From contig CAVYYW010000034.1 of the NCBI GenBank assembly GCA_963772845.1, positions 23,938 to 87,937 of the forward strand: DNA of 64,000 bases. Direction: 5' to 3'. The position numbers were made by a program, and so were the translations under genes. Positions 8,648 through 17,641 of the stretch are shown here, piece by piece; position 1 is the stretch's first letter, and each line of letters opens with the position of its first letter. Under the pieces are notes generated by a model. It saw only the letters and a program-made list of their open reading frames with translations, was not told the origin of the DNA and searched no databases. The stretch is from CAVYYW01 sp963772845 (lineage in GTDB: Bacteria; Bacillota; Bacilli; Bacillales; Sporolactobacillaceae).

Positions 8648-9395
8648 ATGACCAGAGAAAGAAAAGATACTTTTTACGACTATCTGCTGTTTTTCTGGCA
8701 GAGAAAAGCGATATTTATCCTTATCCCAGTGGTGATCACTGCTCTGACAGCCGCCATTTCTTTCCTGGTGGGAAGTTCAGGCTATCAAGGACAAGAGTAC
8801 ATTTTATACGGCGCAGTTAAAGAAAAGCGATATAACGTCACCTGACATTATAGAGTCTGCGTACCAACCTAAAGCAAACAATGTGAAATTGACAGTGAAG
8901 GTACTAAATCAAAAGCACATTCAATTTTCTGTTACGGGTAACAGCCAGAGCGATGTGAAGAACACACTGCAGGCAGTTGCGCATGACTTTCAAAAGAACA
9001 TGCAGGATGACTATACAAACCGTAAAACACAGACGGAAAAGTATTTAAGTATTTATAGAAATAAACTAAGTTCTAATGAAGCGCTGCTCAAAAAAATTAA
9101 CCAATCCGTAAAATGGAGTCAGCTGTCTCAAAAAGATGTGGTAAAGATGTCGCATTCCATAGCAAAAACAGAAGGTTTAATCAATAAATATCAGGAATCG
9201 GTCAAGTCGATGGAAAATGACCTTGCATTTTTTGAGAGACCGAGGGTTTTAGGTGTTTCTTATAGCAAGGCGTCTTCACATGTTTTTCCTAATTCAATCA
9301 TTGCATTTGCACTGAGTCTGTTTTTGACCATTCTCAGCTTTATGCTGTGGAAATATGTCAGAGATGCAAAGAAAGCGAGACGGATAAATGATTAA
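8648..9395 (+). pseudogene. Wzz-like polysaccharide co-polymerase, frameshifted
   Basis: Two frames join into one protein of about 248 residues with the layout of chain-length determinants: a short cytosolic N terminus, a membrane segment (AIFILIPVVITALTAAISFLV), an extracytoplasmic alpha-helical stretch rich in Lys/Gln/Asn, and a C-terminal membrane segment (SIIAFALSLFLTILSFMLW) ending in KYVRDAKKAR. The first frame stops at 8843-8845. The second frame is open well upstream of its first GTG (8883). Skipping one A of the run at 8822-8826 restores a continuous protein through SDITSPDIIESAYQP. It has no kinase domain. Whether this is a mutation, a base-call error or programmed slippage is undecided. 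Assignment to Wzz rests on topology and location, not on a strong motif. Confidence 0.7.
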
Positions 9396-10416
9396 TTTTG
9401 CAATTGTAGGTATGGGACATATAGCCAAGAAACACATTCAGGCAATCGAAAACACTAAGGACGCAGTTGTTGGTGCTTTGTGTGATACGAATGCCGATCA
9501 ACTAATTGAATTCGAAGGGAAATACCCCATCTACACCGACATGGAAGAAATGCTGAAAAAACAGGGGAACATTGATGTGGTGAATATATGTGTGCCATCA
9601 GGGCTTCACCTTCCGCTCAGCGAGCTTGCGGCTTCTTATGGAAAGCACCTCATTGTTGAAAAACCGATGGCTTTAAGCCTTGAGGACTCTCAAGCAATGA
9701 TAAAAGAAGCAAAAAAGAAATTTGTTAAGTTAGCTGTTGTGCACCCAAATCGGTTTAAGCCTGCCATTCGACTGTTGAAAAAGGCTATGGATGATGGGTT
9801 GCTTGGTAAACTGAGCCACGCTAATGTCACACTGCGCTGGAACAGAAACCAGGCTTATTATGATCAGGCACCCTGGCGCGGTACAAAAAAATATGACGGC
9901 GGCGTTTTAATGAATCAATCCATTCACAACTTGGATCTGTTGTTGTGGCTAATGGGGCCGGTAGAATCGGTACAAGCAATGACTGCGACACGTGTGAGAA
10001 ATATTGAAACGGAAGATGTTGCTGTTGGTATGGTTGAATTCAAAAGTGGGGCTCTTGGTGTCATTGAAGCAGCCACAACCATTTATCCAGAGAATTTAGA
10101 AGAGTCCATTGCAGTGTTTGGTGAAACCGGAAGTATTAAAATCAGTGGAAAAACAGCGAACTTTATTGAAACATGGAATATAGAAGGTGTGTCAGATGAG
10201 CAAAGAGAAAGGCTCATACAGCAGGTCGAAGAAGACCCTTACGGCAAACCTGGCCATCAGTGGATTATTGAAGATATGATTTGCGCAATTAAAGAAAAAC
10301 GAGATCCGGTTATAAGCGGAGCAGATGGCTTGGCTCCAATTATTTTAATCGATCAAATGCTTCAATCTGCAAAAACGGGAACCCGAATACTGATGAATCA
10401 GGAGGCGAGCCTATGA
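9388..10416 (+). CDS. Gfo/Idh/MocA oxidoreductase (WbpB/WlbA-like)
   Basis: NAD-dependent nucleotide-sugar oxidoreductase of 342 residues. N-terminal Rossmann site VGMGHIAKKH (residues 7-16), EKP signature with Lys92, and the catalytic-region block RWNRNQAYYDQAPWRGT followed by DGGVLMNQSIHNLDLL with His180. This block is what is known for WlbA/WbpB, which oxidise C3 of UDP-GlcNAcA so that the aminotransferase can act on it. It overlaps the preceding frameshifted gene by 8 bases and the next gene by 4. The substrate is inferred from the neighbours, but the WRGT/DGGVLMNQ match makes this subfamily likely. Confidence 0.88.
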   Translation: MINFAIVGMGHIAKKHIQAIENTKDAVVGALCDTNADQLIEFEGKYPIYTDMEEMLKKQGNIDVVNICVPSGLHLPLSELAASYGKHLIVEKPMALSLEDSQAMIKEAKKKFVKLAVVHPNRFKPAIRLLKKAMDDGLLGKLSHANVTLRWNRNQAYYDQAPWRGTKKYDGGVLMNQSIHNLDLLLWLMGPVESVQAMTATRVRNIETEDVAVGMVEFKSGALGVIEAATTIYPENLEESIAVFGETGSIKISGKTANFIETWNIEGVSDEQRERLIQQVEEDPYGKPGHQWIIEDMICAIKEKRDPVISGADGLAPIILIDQMLQSAKTGTRILMNQEASL

Positions 10417-11726
10417 CTGTTGACAAGCTAATCGCAAAAATAGAATCCAAGGAAGCTGTGATCGGTGTGGTCGGCTTAGGTTATGTCGGTCTTCCTTTAG
10501 CAGTCGAGAAAGCGAAAGCAGGCTATCGTGTAATAGGCTTTGACGTTCAGCAAAAACGCGTTGATATGGTGAATGAAGGGATTAATTACATCGGAGACGT
10601 GTTAAATGCTGACCTGAAAGAAATGGTTGACAGCGGTATGCTGACCGCAACAACGGATTATGCCAGGATCGAAGGAGTCGACGCTGCAGCGATATGTGTT
10701 CCAACGCCTCTTGATCAGCATCAACAACCTGATACATCTTATGTGGAAAGCTCAGCTAAAGAGATCGCCAAATATGCTCGAGAAGATATGCTGGTTGTGC
10801 TCGAATCCACGACGTATCCAGGAACCACTGAGGAAATTGTCGTGCCCGCGCTCACTGAGCGAGGGTTTAAGGTTGGTGAAACGGTCTTTGTTGCTTACTC
10901 CCCTGAGCGTGTCGATCCGGGAAATATCAAATTCAAAACAAAAAATACGCCAAAAGTGGTGGGCGGTATAACTGAAAATTGTACCGCAGTAGCTTCAATG
11001 CTATACCGGAATGTTCTTGAGGGTGATGTATTCGAAGTTTCCAGTCCGGCTGTAGCGGAAATGGAAAAGATATTTGAAAATACATTCCGGCATATTAATA
11101 TAGCTCTTGCAAATGAAATGGCGATTCTGTGCGAACGGATGGGGATTGACGTTTGGGAAGTAATCGATGCAGCAAAAACGAAGCCGTATGGTTTTATGGC
11201 CTTTTATCCGGGTCCCGGTCTTGGCGGTCACTGTATTCCCATTGACCCTTTTTATTTAACATGGAAAGCAAGAGAATACAATTATCATACCCGTCTAATT
11301 GAAATTGCCGGGGAAATTAATAACTCGATGCCGGAATTTGTTGTGGACCGCTGTATGCGGATTCTGAATGAAGACGGCAAAGCGCTGCGCGGTTCGAAAA
11401 TTGCTGTTCTAGGAGTCTCTTATAAAAAAGATATTGATGATACGCGGGAATCTCCTGTGTTGAATATTTTAAAGTTGATGCAAAAGCAGGGGGCCGATTT
11501 TTCAGTGGCAGACCCTTTTGTAGAAAAATTCATGCTGGGTGCAGAAGAAATAGCAACAGTAGATCTCAGCAGAGAACTGCTTGAAGAGGCAGATCTCGTT
11601 CTGATTACAACGGAGCATACAAGCTTTGACTATGAGATGATCGCGAAGCATAGCAAGTCTGTTTTTGACACACGTAATTCACTTCAGCATATTACGACCA
11701 AACCTGAAAGGTATATTAAACTTTAA
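10413..11726 (+). CDS. UDP-N-acetylhexosamine 6-dehydrogenase (WbpA-like)
   Basis: Oxidises UDP-GlcNAc (or UDP-ManNAc) to the uronic acid with two NAD+. The Rossmann site is GVVGLGYVGLPLA (18-30). The catalytic Cys274 lies in PGPGLGGHCIPIDPFYLTWKARE, the form found in WbpA/WecC/TviB rather than in UDP-glucose dehydrogenases. VLGVSYKKDIDDTRESP opens the third domain. It has 437 residues and an ATGA overlap with the oxidoreductase gene. Next to WbpB-, WbpE-, WbpD- and WbpI-like genes the most economical reading is formation of UDP-GlcNAcA as the first committed step. Confidence 0.9.
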   Translation: MTVDKLIAKIESKEAVIGVVGLGYVGLPLAVEKAKAGYRVIGFDVQQKRVDMVNEGINYIGDVLNADLKEMVDSGMLTATTDYARIEGVDAAAICVPTPLDQHQQPDTSYVESSAKEIAKYAREDMLVVLESTTYPGTTEEIVVPALTERGFKVGETVFVAYSPERVDPGNIKFKTKNTPKVVGGITENCTAVASMLYRNVLEGDVFEVSSPAVAEMEKIFENTFRHINIALANEMAILCERMGIDVWEVIDAAKTKPYGFMAFYPGPGLGGHCIPIDPFYLTWKAREYNYHTRLIEIAGEINNSMPEFVVDRCMRILNEDGKALRGSKIAVLGVSYKKDIDDTRESPVLNILKLMQKQGADFSVADPFVEKFMLGAEEIATVDLSRELLEEADLVLITTEHTSFDYEMIAKHSKSVFDTRNSLQHITTKPERYIKL

Positions 11727-11754
11727 CAAAATAGATCTTATTGGGGCGCTTATA

Positions 11755-12486
11755 ATGAATAGTATTGAAACTGGAGTTCTGATTGATGAATCTGTAAATA
11801 TTGGTCATTTTAATGTCATTGAAAAGAACGTTGAGATAGGCAGAAACGTTGTCATAGGAAACCACGTAACGATATATAGCGGAACAAGGATCGCAGACGG
11901 TGTGAAAATTGCTGATGGAGCGGTTTTAGGGAAGCGGCCCGCCCCTGCGAAAACAAGCACGGTCAAGCTTAACGATGAGCTTGAGCCATTGAAGCTTGAT
12001 GAGGACGTCATTGTCGGAACGAATGCGGTACTCTATTCAGGCGCGGTTATTGGTGCCTCGACTCTTGTTGCAGATCTGGCAAGCATCCGGGAAAATACGC
12101 GGATTGGAAAAGAATGCATCGTTGGGCGAGGTGTCACGGTTGAAAACTATGTAACGATAGGCAATCGTGTGAAAATCCAATCGAATGCCTATATTACAGC
12201 TCACACGACGCTTGAAGATTTTGTTTTCATTGCGCCATGTGTGGTTACAACAAACGACAATTATATGGGCCGGACCGAGGAACGCTTTTCAAAAATAGCA
12301 GGAGCAACGGTAAAAAAAGGAGCACGTGTCGGAGGAGCTTCCATTCTCCTTCCGAACATCGTTGTTGAAGAAGAAACCTTTGTTGCAGCAGGTGCGCTGG
12401 TTACAAAAAACACAGAGCCCAAAACAGTGGTGAAAGGATTTCCTGCAAAATTCAGCGGCATGGTTAACGACCGGGAGCTTCTATAA
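11755..12486 (+). CDS. Left-handed beta-helix N-acetyltransferase (WbpD-like)
   Basis: Acyl-CoA-dependent transferase built of hexapeptide repeats (VNIGHF, VEIGRN, VVIGNH, TRIGKE, VTIGNR and more), 243 residues. It should acetylate the 3-amino group made by the aminotransferase. The TTNDNYMGRTEERF loop and the PNIVVEEETFVAAGALVTKN / GFPAK tail are typical of sugar N-acetyltransferases. ATG 11755 was chosen because it begins the first hexapeptide coil and has GGGGCG upstream. The longer frame from 11665 overlaps the dehydrogenase and adds residues unlike the family. Its stop overlaps the flippase start (TAATG). Confidence 0.82.
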   Translation: MNSIETGVLIDESVNIGHFNVIEKNVEIGRNVVIGNHVTIYSGTRIADGVKIADGAVLGKRPAPAKTSTVKLNDELEPLKLDEDVIVGTNAVLYSGAVIGASTLVADLASIRENTRIGKECIVGRGVTVENYVTIGNRVKIQSNAYITAHTTLEDFVFIAPCVVTTNDNYMGRTEERFSKIAGATVKKGARVGGASILLPNIVVEEETFVAAGALVTKNTEPKTVVKGFPAKFSGMVNDRELL

Positions 12487-13910
12487 TGCTTGAGCACATT
12501 AAACGGCTGGGAGGGGATTCCCTCCTTTATGCCCTGATGAATGTCGGCACAAAGCTGATCGCATTTTTTATGCTGCCTGTTTATGCCGCTTATCTTGGGG
12601 CATCGCAGATTGGTGTACTTGAGAATATCGACGGATTCACATCCATGCTCACTTTCCTTGTTATTTTTGGGACGGACTCAGCATTGGCTTTTTTTTATTT
12701 TGATCAGAACGACTCGAAACGAAAAGAAACCTATGTCCAAACTATTTTAATGTTCCGCCTACTGATTGCGGTATTTTTTCTCATTTTATCGCTTTTCACA
12801 GGTCCTATCATTTCAAGGATAGTGTTCAACACCGAAGCCTATTCAACAGTGATTCACATTTCTTTAACGGTTCTCGTCATTGAGTCCGTTATTACGCTGG
12901 TGCTGACCTATTTCCGGTTTGAATTTTTAACGCGTAAGGTTGTCGTACTGACTGTTTTAAAATTAGCAATGGCAGCCCTGCTTTCTTATTTGTTTTTAGC
13001 TTATTTTCACTCAAGCGTTACGATGATTTTTTATGCAAGGGTAATCGGCGCTGTCATGGTCATTCTCTTTATGCTGCCTTACTTGAAACGGTTCTTTACA
13101 ATAAAAATCGAACTTAGTCTGTTAAAGGAAATTTTGAAGTATGCTGCTCCACTCGTTCCAGCATCCATTGCTTTTTGGGTGATCTCCTGGTCGAACCGTT
13201 TTTTTTTAACCCAATTCGACAGCCTGAGCCAGGTTGGAATTTACGGGGTTGCCGTTAAATTTGCCATGGTTATCACACTTTTAACATCAAGTGTTCAGAT
13301 GGCATGGCGGCCGTACTCCATGTCGATTAAAGATCGTAAAGATGCCAAGACGGTATTTTCTAATATCTATCTCTATGTCTTGCTGCTGGGGATGACCGGG
13401 TTGTTAGGAATTGCTACGTTTATTCCTTATATTATTCATTGGATGATGCCAGAAAATCAGTTGCAAAACGCAAGCAAATATATTGCTGTTCTCAGTTTGG
13501 GGACGTTTTTGAATTTTTACTACTTAATCATTTCAGTGGGACTTTTTATTGTTAAACAAACCAAGCCCATTTCTTTTTACTTTGCAATTGCGTCAGTCAT
13601 CAGTCTTGTGCTTAATATTACCTTGATTCCCTTGTTAGGGCTGTGGGGGGCTGTCTTAGCAGTTGTGATCTGCTACTTTTTTGCTTGTACAGCGATTTTT
13701 ATAAAAAGCCAAAAGGTTTACTACGTCCCTGTCCACCTATTCAGTCTGCTTGCTTCCTTTGGTGGTGGGATTCTTGCGCTGATCACCATTGTTTACATTC
13801 AGGAATATTCGAATTTAGGCATTTTGTATGTTCTATTCCCATGGTTGTTTTTTCTCTTGTTAGCAGGCTTTATCATGACAAAACGAAAACGGAAAAATGC
13901 GGAGGGTTAA
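12486..13910 (+). CDS. Polysaccharide flippase (Wzx/MOP family)
   Basis: Multi-pass membrane protein of 474 residues with about 12-14 hydrophobic segments. It should translocate the undecaprenyl-linked repeat unit to the outer leaflet. The N terminus (LGGDSLLYALMNVGTKLIAF) and the central LVPASIAFWVISWSNRF fit the polysaccharide biosynthesis protein family of the MOP superfamily. It starts in the stop codon of the acyltransferase gene, and the epimerase gene begins right after its own stop. Presence of Wzx, Wzy and a Wzz-like protein indicates Wzx/Wzy-dependent assembly. Confidence 0.88.
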   Translation: MLEHIKRLGGDSLLYALMNVGTKLIAFFMLPVYAAYLGASQIGVLENIDGFTSMLTFLVIFGTDSALAFFYFDQNDSKRKETYVQTILMFRLLIAVFFLILSLFTGPIISRIVFNTEAYSTVIHISLTVLVIESVITLVLTYFRFEFLTRKVVVLTVLKLAMAALLSYLFLAYFHSSVTMIFYARVIGAVMVILFMLPYLKRFFTIKIELSLLKEILKYAAPLVPASIAFWVISWSNRFFLTQFDSLSQVGIYGVAVKFAMVITLLTSSVQMAWRPYSMSIKDRKDAKTVFSNIYLYVLLLGMTGLLGIATFIPYIIHWMMPENQLQNASKYIAVLSLGTFLNFYYLIISVGLFIVKQTKPISFYFAIASVISLVLNITLIPLLGLWGAVLAVVICYFFACTAIFIKSQKVYYVPVHLFSLLASFGGGILALITIVYIQEYSNLGILYVLFPWLFFLLLAGFIMTKRKRKNAEG

Positions 13911-13911
13911 C

Positions 13912-14970
13912 ATGAAAATTGTAACTGTTATTGGAGCAAGGCCTCAATTTATTAAGGCGGCACCTGTATCCCGTGAAGTGAGAAAATACGCTGAAGAAAT
14001 CATCATACACACTGGGCAGCACTATGATGCCAATATGTCTGATATCTTTTTTGACGAACTCAATATTCCCCGTCCGGATTATAATCTGCAAGTCGGCTCG
14101 GGCACCCATGCGAACCAGACTGGCGAGATGCTGATGAAAATTGAAGAAATCCTGTTGAACGAAAAACCGGATTACCTGCTTGTATATGGAGACACCAACT
14201 CGACGCTTGCCGGGGCACTTGCTGCTGCTAAGATTCATGTTCCTGTTGTCCATGTTGAAGCGGGATTAAGAAGCTTTAATAAAAAGATGCCTGAAGAGGT
14301 TAACAGGATTATGACCGACCACGTTTCTGACTTTTTATTTTGTCCAACAGAGACAGCAATTCAGAATCTTAAAAACGAAAACATTACCAAGAATGCTGTA
14401 AATATCGGTGATGTAATGTACGATGCCGTTCTTTACAACACAGCGCTTGCAAGAAAATCCAGGATACTGAACAAAGCCGATCTTGAAGCGAAAAATTATG
14501 ATTTGATCACCGTGCATCGCGCAGAAAATACGGATGATCCTGTCAAAATGACTCAAATATTTGAGGCATTCAAGCAGATAAATAAGCCAAAGGTTTGGCC
14601 GCTTCATCCAAGAACTAAACAGAAACTGGCTTCGTACGGGCTAAAGACGGAAGACATTCCAAACATGAGAATAATAGATCCTGTTGGTTATCTTGATATG
14701 CTCCAGCTGGAGATGGGGGCAGATAAAATTTTGACTGACTCTGGAGGGGTCCAGAAAGAGGCTTATTTTCTTAATGTGCCCTGCATTACAATTCGAGAAG
14801 AAACCGAGTGGGTGGAAACCCTTGAAAATGGGGCAAATGTTCTTGCCGGGGCCGATACCGACCGGATTATAGAAGCGGAAGCAAAGCGTGCAGCCACTGA
14901 TTTTCCACCATTATTTGGTGATGGCCGTGCGTCAGAAAAGCTTGCTGAAATACTAATTAATAATAGATAA
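13912..14970 (+). CDS. UDP-GlcNAc 2-epimerase family, WbpI subtype
   Basis: Non-hydrolysing C2 epimerase of 352 residues. It begins VIGARPQFIKAAPVSR, whereas ordinary UDP-GlcNAc 2-epimerases (MnaA/WecB) have GTRPEAIKMAP. Later motifs are HTGQHYD, VYGDTNSTLAGALAA, HVEAGLRSF with PEEVNR, TVHRAEN, LTDSGGVQKEA and IREETEWVET. The GARPQFIKAAP and IREETEWVE forms are typical of WbpI/WlbD, which convert UDP-GlcNAc3NAcA to UDP-ManNAc3NAcA. ATG 13912 follows GGAGGG at 13901-13906. An upstream in-frame ATG at 13897 overlaps the flippase gene and the ribosome binding site and was rejected. Confidence 0.88.
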   Translation: MKIVTVIGARPQFIKAAPVSREVRKYAEEIIIHTGQHYDANMSDIFFDELNIPRPDYNLQVGSGTHANQTGEMLMKIEEILLNEKPDYLLVYGDTNSTLAGALAAAKIHVPVVHVEAGLRSFNKKMPEEVNRIMTDHVSDFLFCPTETAIQNLKNENITKNAVNIGDVMYDAVLYNTALARKSRILNKADLEAKNYDLITVHRAENTDDPVKMTQIFEAFKQINKPKVWPLHPRTKQKLASYGLKTEDIPNMRIIDPVGYLDMLQLEMGADKILTDSGGVQKEAYFLNVPCITIREETEWVETLENGANVLAGADTDRIIEAEAKRAATDFPPLFGDGRASEKLAEILINNR

Positions 14971-15015
14971 ACCTAGGTCCGGCAGTATTAGGGTATAAAG
15001 AAAGGCGCATCAGAT

Positions 15016-16392
15016 ATGGCTTATGTATTGATTTGGATCATGGTGACGGGTATCTCATTTTGGCTATTTAAAAAGTCAGCTGGCTCAATGTCTCTGCTTA
15101 AGCCAAATCTGCTGTCGATTACCTATTATTATTCATTGCTTAGCTCTTCTTATATTGGAGCTTTGTTAATCGCATTGAAGATTGATCACCACTATATGAT
15201 AAAGCTGCTATCACGTGACAGCTTTCGTGTGGAAGGGTTTATCATCATATCTTTTATTATGATTTTTCTTCCCTTAACCATGTTTGTTATAAATAAATTA
15301 TTCGGTTTTAATGCAGAAAGAGAATATAATAATTATCTAAAGGCGCCTGTAGCAGAAGATGGGCCATTCAGTAATGATGTTGTGTATATTTACTCGGGTT
15401 TAACCGGGATCGCTCTTTTGGCTATCCTGTACACGGCAGTGCAGTTAAAGCATATTCCCATATTTGATCTCTTTATGGGGAGCGATCAGTTGGGAAAATT
15501 GAGAATAGAGGCCTCTCACGATTTCTCTGGAAGCAATCTCATCAAAAATATATTTGCAACGTCCTTAACAACGCTGTTATCAATGATTACCTTTGTGTAT
15601 GCCTATAAATCCAGGAAAATCATTTGGAAATTGCTTTTTGCTGCAACGTTACTCGGAGCAATTTTTATGCAAATCTATTATTTGGCAAAAGGACCGATTT
15701 TCTTTTATGCGCTAATGTTTCTGATGCTGCTTATCTATATCAGAGTAATAAAGCTGACAGCATTCAAAGTGATTATACTTGGTATGCTTGGCAGTGCACT
15801 TTTGATTACAATGTATATTTTTATTCAGGGTGTTACAGACCCCAGCCAGTTTTTGTCTTACAATAAAGGGCCGATAGGAAGATTAATTCTCTCGCAAATT
15901 GCTCCTTTTTATTTGCACTTGGATCTGTTTACAGACCGGCTGCCGCTTTTAATGGGGAAAAGCCTGCCTTCCACATTTCTTGGATTATATGATATTGATC
16001 AAATCCGTTCAGCAAAGCTTGCCATGGAAGCGTTTTTCCCGCAGCGCGTTGAGGCGGGAACCGCAGGCGTGTTAAATACGTTATATGCTGCGGAAGCGTT
16101 TGCGAATTTTGGACTGGTCGGCGTTGTCCTTGGGACCTTCTATATTGGGGTTTTTATGCAGATAATTTATCTCGTGTTTATCCGTCTCCCCAAAAACCCG
16201 CTGTTTGTCTCTCTGTTTGTCTTTTTTACGGTGAATATTCCAAGAGTTGTGATAGGCGGTTTTGTAGACTTCCTTTTCAATCCTTTATGGATTGCTCTTG
16301 TTTTTATCCTGTTTTCACCATTTGTCTTTATTTACCTATACCGTAAGCTGCGAGGATCGTTTAATAAAAAAGAAGAAAAGGTGCTCGGATAA
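15016..16392 (+). CDS. O-antigen/capsule polymerase-like membrane protein (Wzy)
   Basis: Predicted integral membrane protein of 458 residues with about ten hydrophobic segments and a long soluble loop in the last third (about 270-350), the usual layout of Wzy polymerases that join lipid-linked repeat units outside the membrane. No catalytic motif can be shown, as Wzy proteins have little sequence conservation; the call rests on topology and on being last in a Wzx/Wzz-containing locus. The ATG at 15016 has AAGAAAGG upstream. The C terminus is strongly basic (YRKLRGSFNKKEEK). Confidence 0.75.
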   Translation: MAYVLIWIMVTGISFWLFKKSAGSMSLLKPNLLSITYYYSLLSSSYIGALLIALKIDHHYMIKLLSRDSFRVEGFIIISFIMIFLPLTMFVINKLFGFNAEREYNNYLKAPVAEDGPFSNDVVYIYSGLTGIALLAILYTAVQLKHIPIFDLFMGSDQLGKLRIEASHDFSGSNLIKNIFATSLTTLLSMITFVYAYKSRKIIWKLLFAATLLGAIFMQIYYLAKGPIFFYALMFLMLLIYIRVIKLTAFKVIILGMLGSALLITMYIFIQGVTDPSQFLSYNKGPIGRLILSQIAPFYLHLDLFTDRLPLLMGKSLPSTFLGLYDIDQIRSAKLAMEAFFPQRVEAGTAGVLNTLYAAEAFANFGLVGVVLGTFYIGVFMQIIYLVFIRLPKNPLFVSLFVFFTVNIPRVVIGGFVDFLFNPLWIALVFILFSPFVFIYLYRKLRGSFNKKEEKVLG

Positions 16393-16471
16393 CGCGCATT
16401 AAGGCTGTGAATCGTGGTATATCCCTCCATTTTGAGGCCATAATAGAATTAGCTGAATGGGGGGGCTTAGG

Positions 16472-17539
16472 GTGAATTTATTTTTCACGATCTTCACAAT
16501 TATTGGGTTACCGCTTTCAATCGTTGGATCCTTCTTTGACTGGAACTTGATTGTTCTGTTTATCATCTATAGCATCACCGTTATCGGTCTTGCCAATTTT
16601 ATCAGGCGCTCGACAGAAAGTCTTGCTGCGGTGGTAGGCTCAAGCCTCGGGGGGCTCTTAAATGCGACCTTCGGAAATGCTGGAGAATTAATTATTTCCT
16701 TTTTTGCTTTAAAAGAAGGCCTCAATACGATCGTTATGGCTTCAATTACGGGCGTTGTGCTAGTAAATCTTCTATTTGCAGGGGGACTTTCCTTCTTGGC
16801 TGGAGGATTAAGGTATAAAAGGCAATCATTCAATGCATACGAAGCAAGACATAACGCTGGCTTGCTGATGTTCGCCGTTATTATTACATTTGTTTTTCCG
16901 TTTATTTTTTCTTACCGATTAAATTCACATAATATGAATGTTTTAAGTACAATTATTGCAATTATTGTTATCATTACATATATCCTTGCACTTTTATTTA
17001 AATTGGTCACTCATCGCGGTGTGTATCATAGTAAAGGAAGGAAACAAGATGAACAGCGAGGAAATGAGGGGCAGGAAGAGCCGGAATGGGGTGTCTGGAA
17101 AGCGATCATTATCCTAACCCTAACAACTATAGCCCTAGCCTATGTTAGTGAAAAATTGGTAGGTACCATTCAGCCGGTTGGGCATTCTCTCGGATGGAGT
17201 GAGACATTTATCGGTATTATTGTCGTCGCTATCGTGGGGAGTGCTGCGGAATATGTATCAGCGGTTTATATGGCTCTAAAAGATAAGATGGATGTAAGCA
17301 TTGAAATTTCCCTCGGATCCACGATACAAACTGCCATGTTCGTGGCGCCTGTCCTGTTGCTGACATCATGGCTGTTCACCTTTATGCCGCTTGTGTTTCA
17401 AATGACCGAGCTCGTTTCGATGATTTTAGCAGTATTTTTAACTGTTACGATGACGAATGACGGTGATACAAACTGGCTGGAAGGCACGCTGCTCCTTGCC
17501 TGTTACCTTATCATGGGAACAGGTTTTTATCTTTTGTAG
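16472..17539 (+). CDS. chaA: Calcium/proton exchanger (CaCA family)
   Basis: Cation antiporter exporting Ca2+ in exchange for protons. Both alpha repeats are present: SSLGGLLNATFGNAGELIISFFALKEGL in the first half and GSAAEYVSAVYMALKDKMDVSIEISLGSTIQ in the second, with the acidic residues that bind Ca2+. An acidic, hydrophilic linker (about 185-215) separates the halves. Length 355, as in B. subtilis ChaA (YfkE). GTG 16472 follows GGGGGG (16459-16465); the upstream ATG at 16457 overlaps that signal. It is the first gene after the polysaccharide locus and probably independent of it. Confidence 0.92.
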   Translation: MNLFFTIFTIIGLPLSIVGSFFDWNLIVLFIIYSITVIGLANFIRRSTESLAAVVGSSLGGLLNATFGNAGELIISFFALKEGLNTIVMASITGVVLVNLLFAGGLSFLAGGLRYKRQSFNAYEARHNAGLLMFAVIITFVFPFIFSYRLNSHNMNVLSTIIAIIVIITYILALLFKLVTHRGVYHSKGRKQDEQRGNEGQEEPEWGVWKAIIILTLTTIALAYVSEKLVGTIQPVGHSLGWSETFIGIIVVAIVGSAAEYVSAVYMALKDKMDVSIEISLGSTIQTAMFVAPVLLLTSWLFTFMPLVFQMTELVSMILAVFLTVTMTNDGDTNWLEGTLLLACYLIMGTGFYLL

Positions 17540-17641
17540 GTAAGTGCAGTGCCTGTCACGCCCCGATTTATGTCGAATGATCAAGGTACATAAGCTTTAA
17601 CGTTTTTTGCTATAACTAATTAAATAAAGGTGGAACATATT

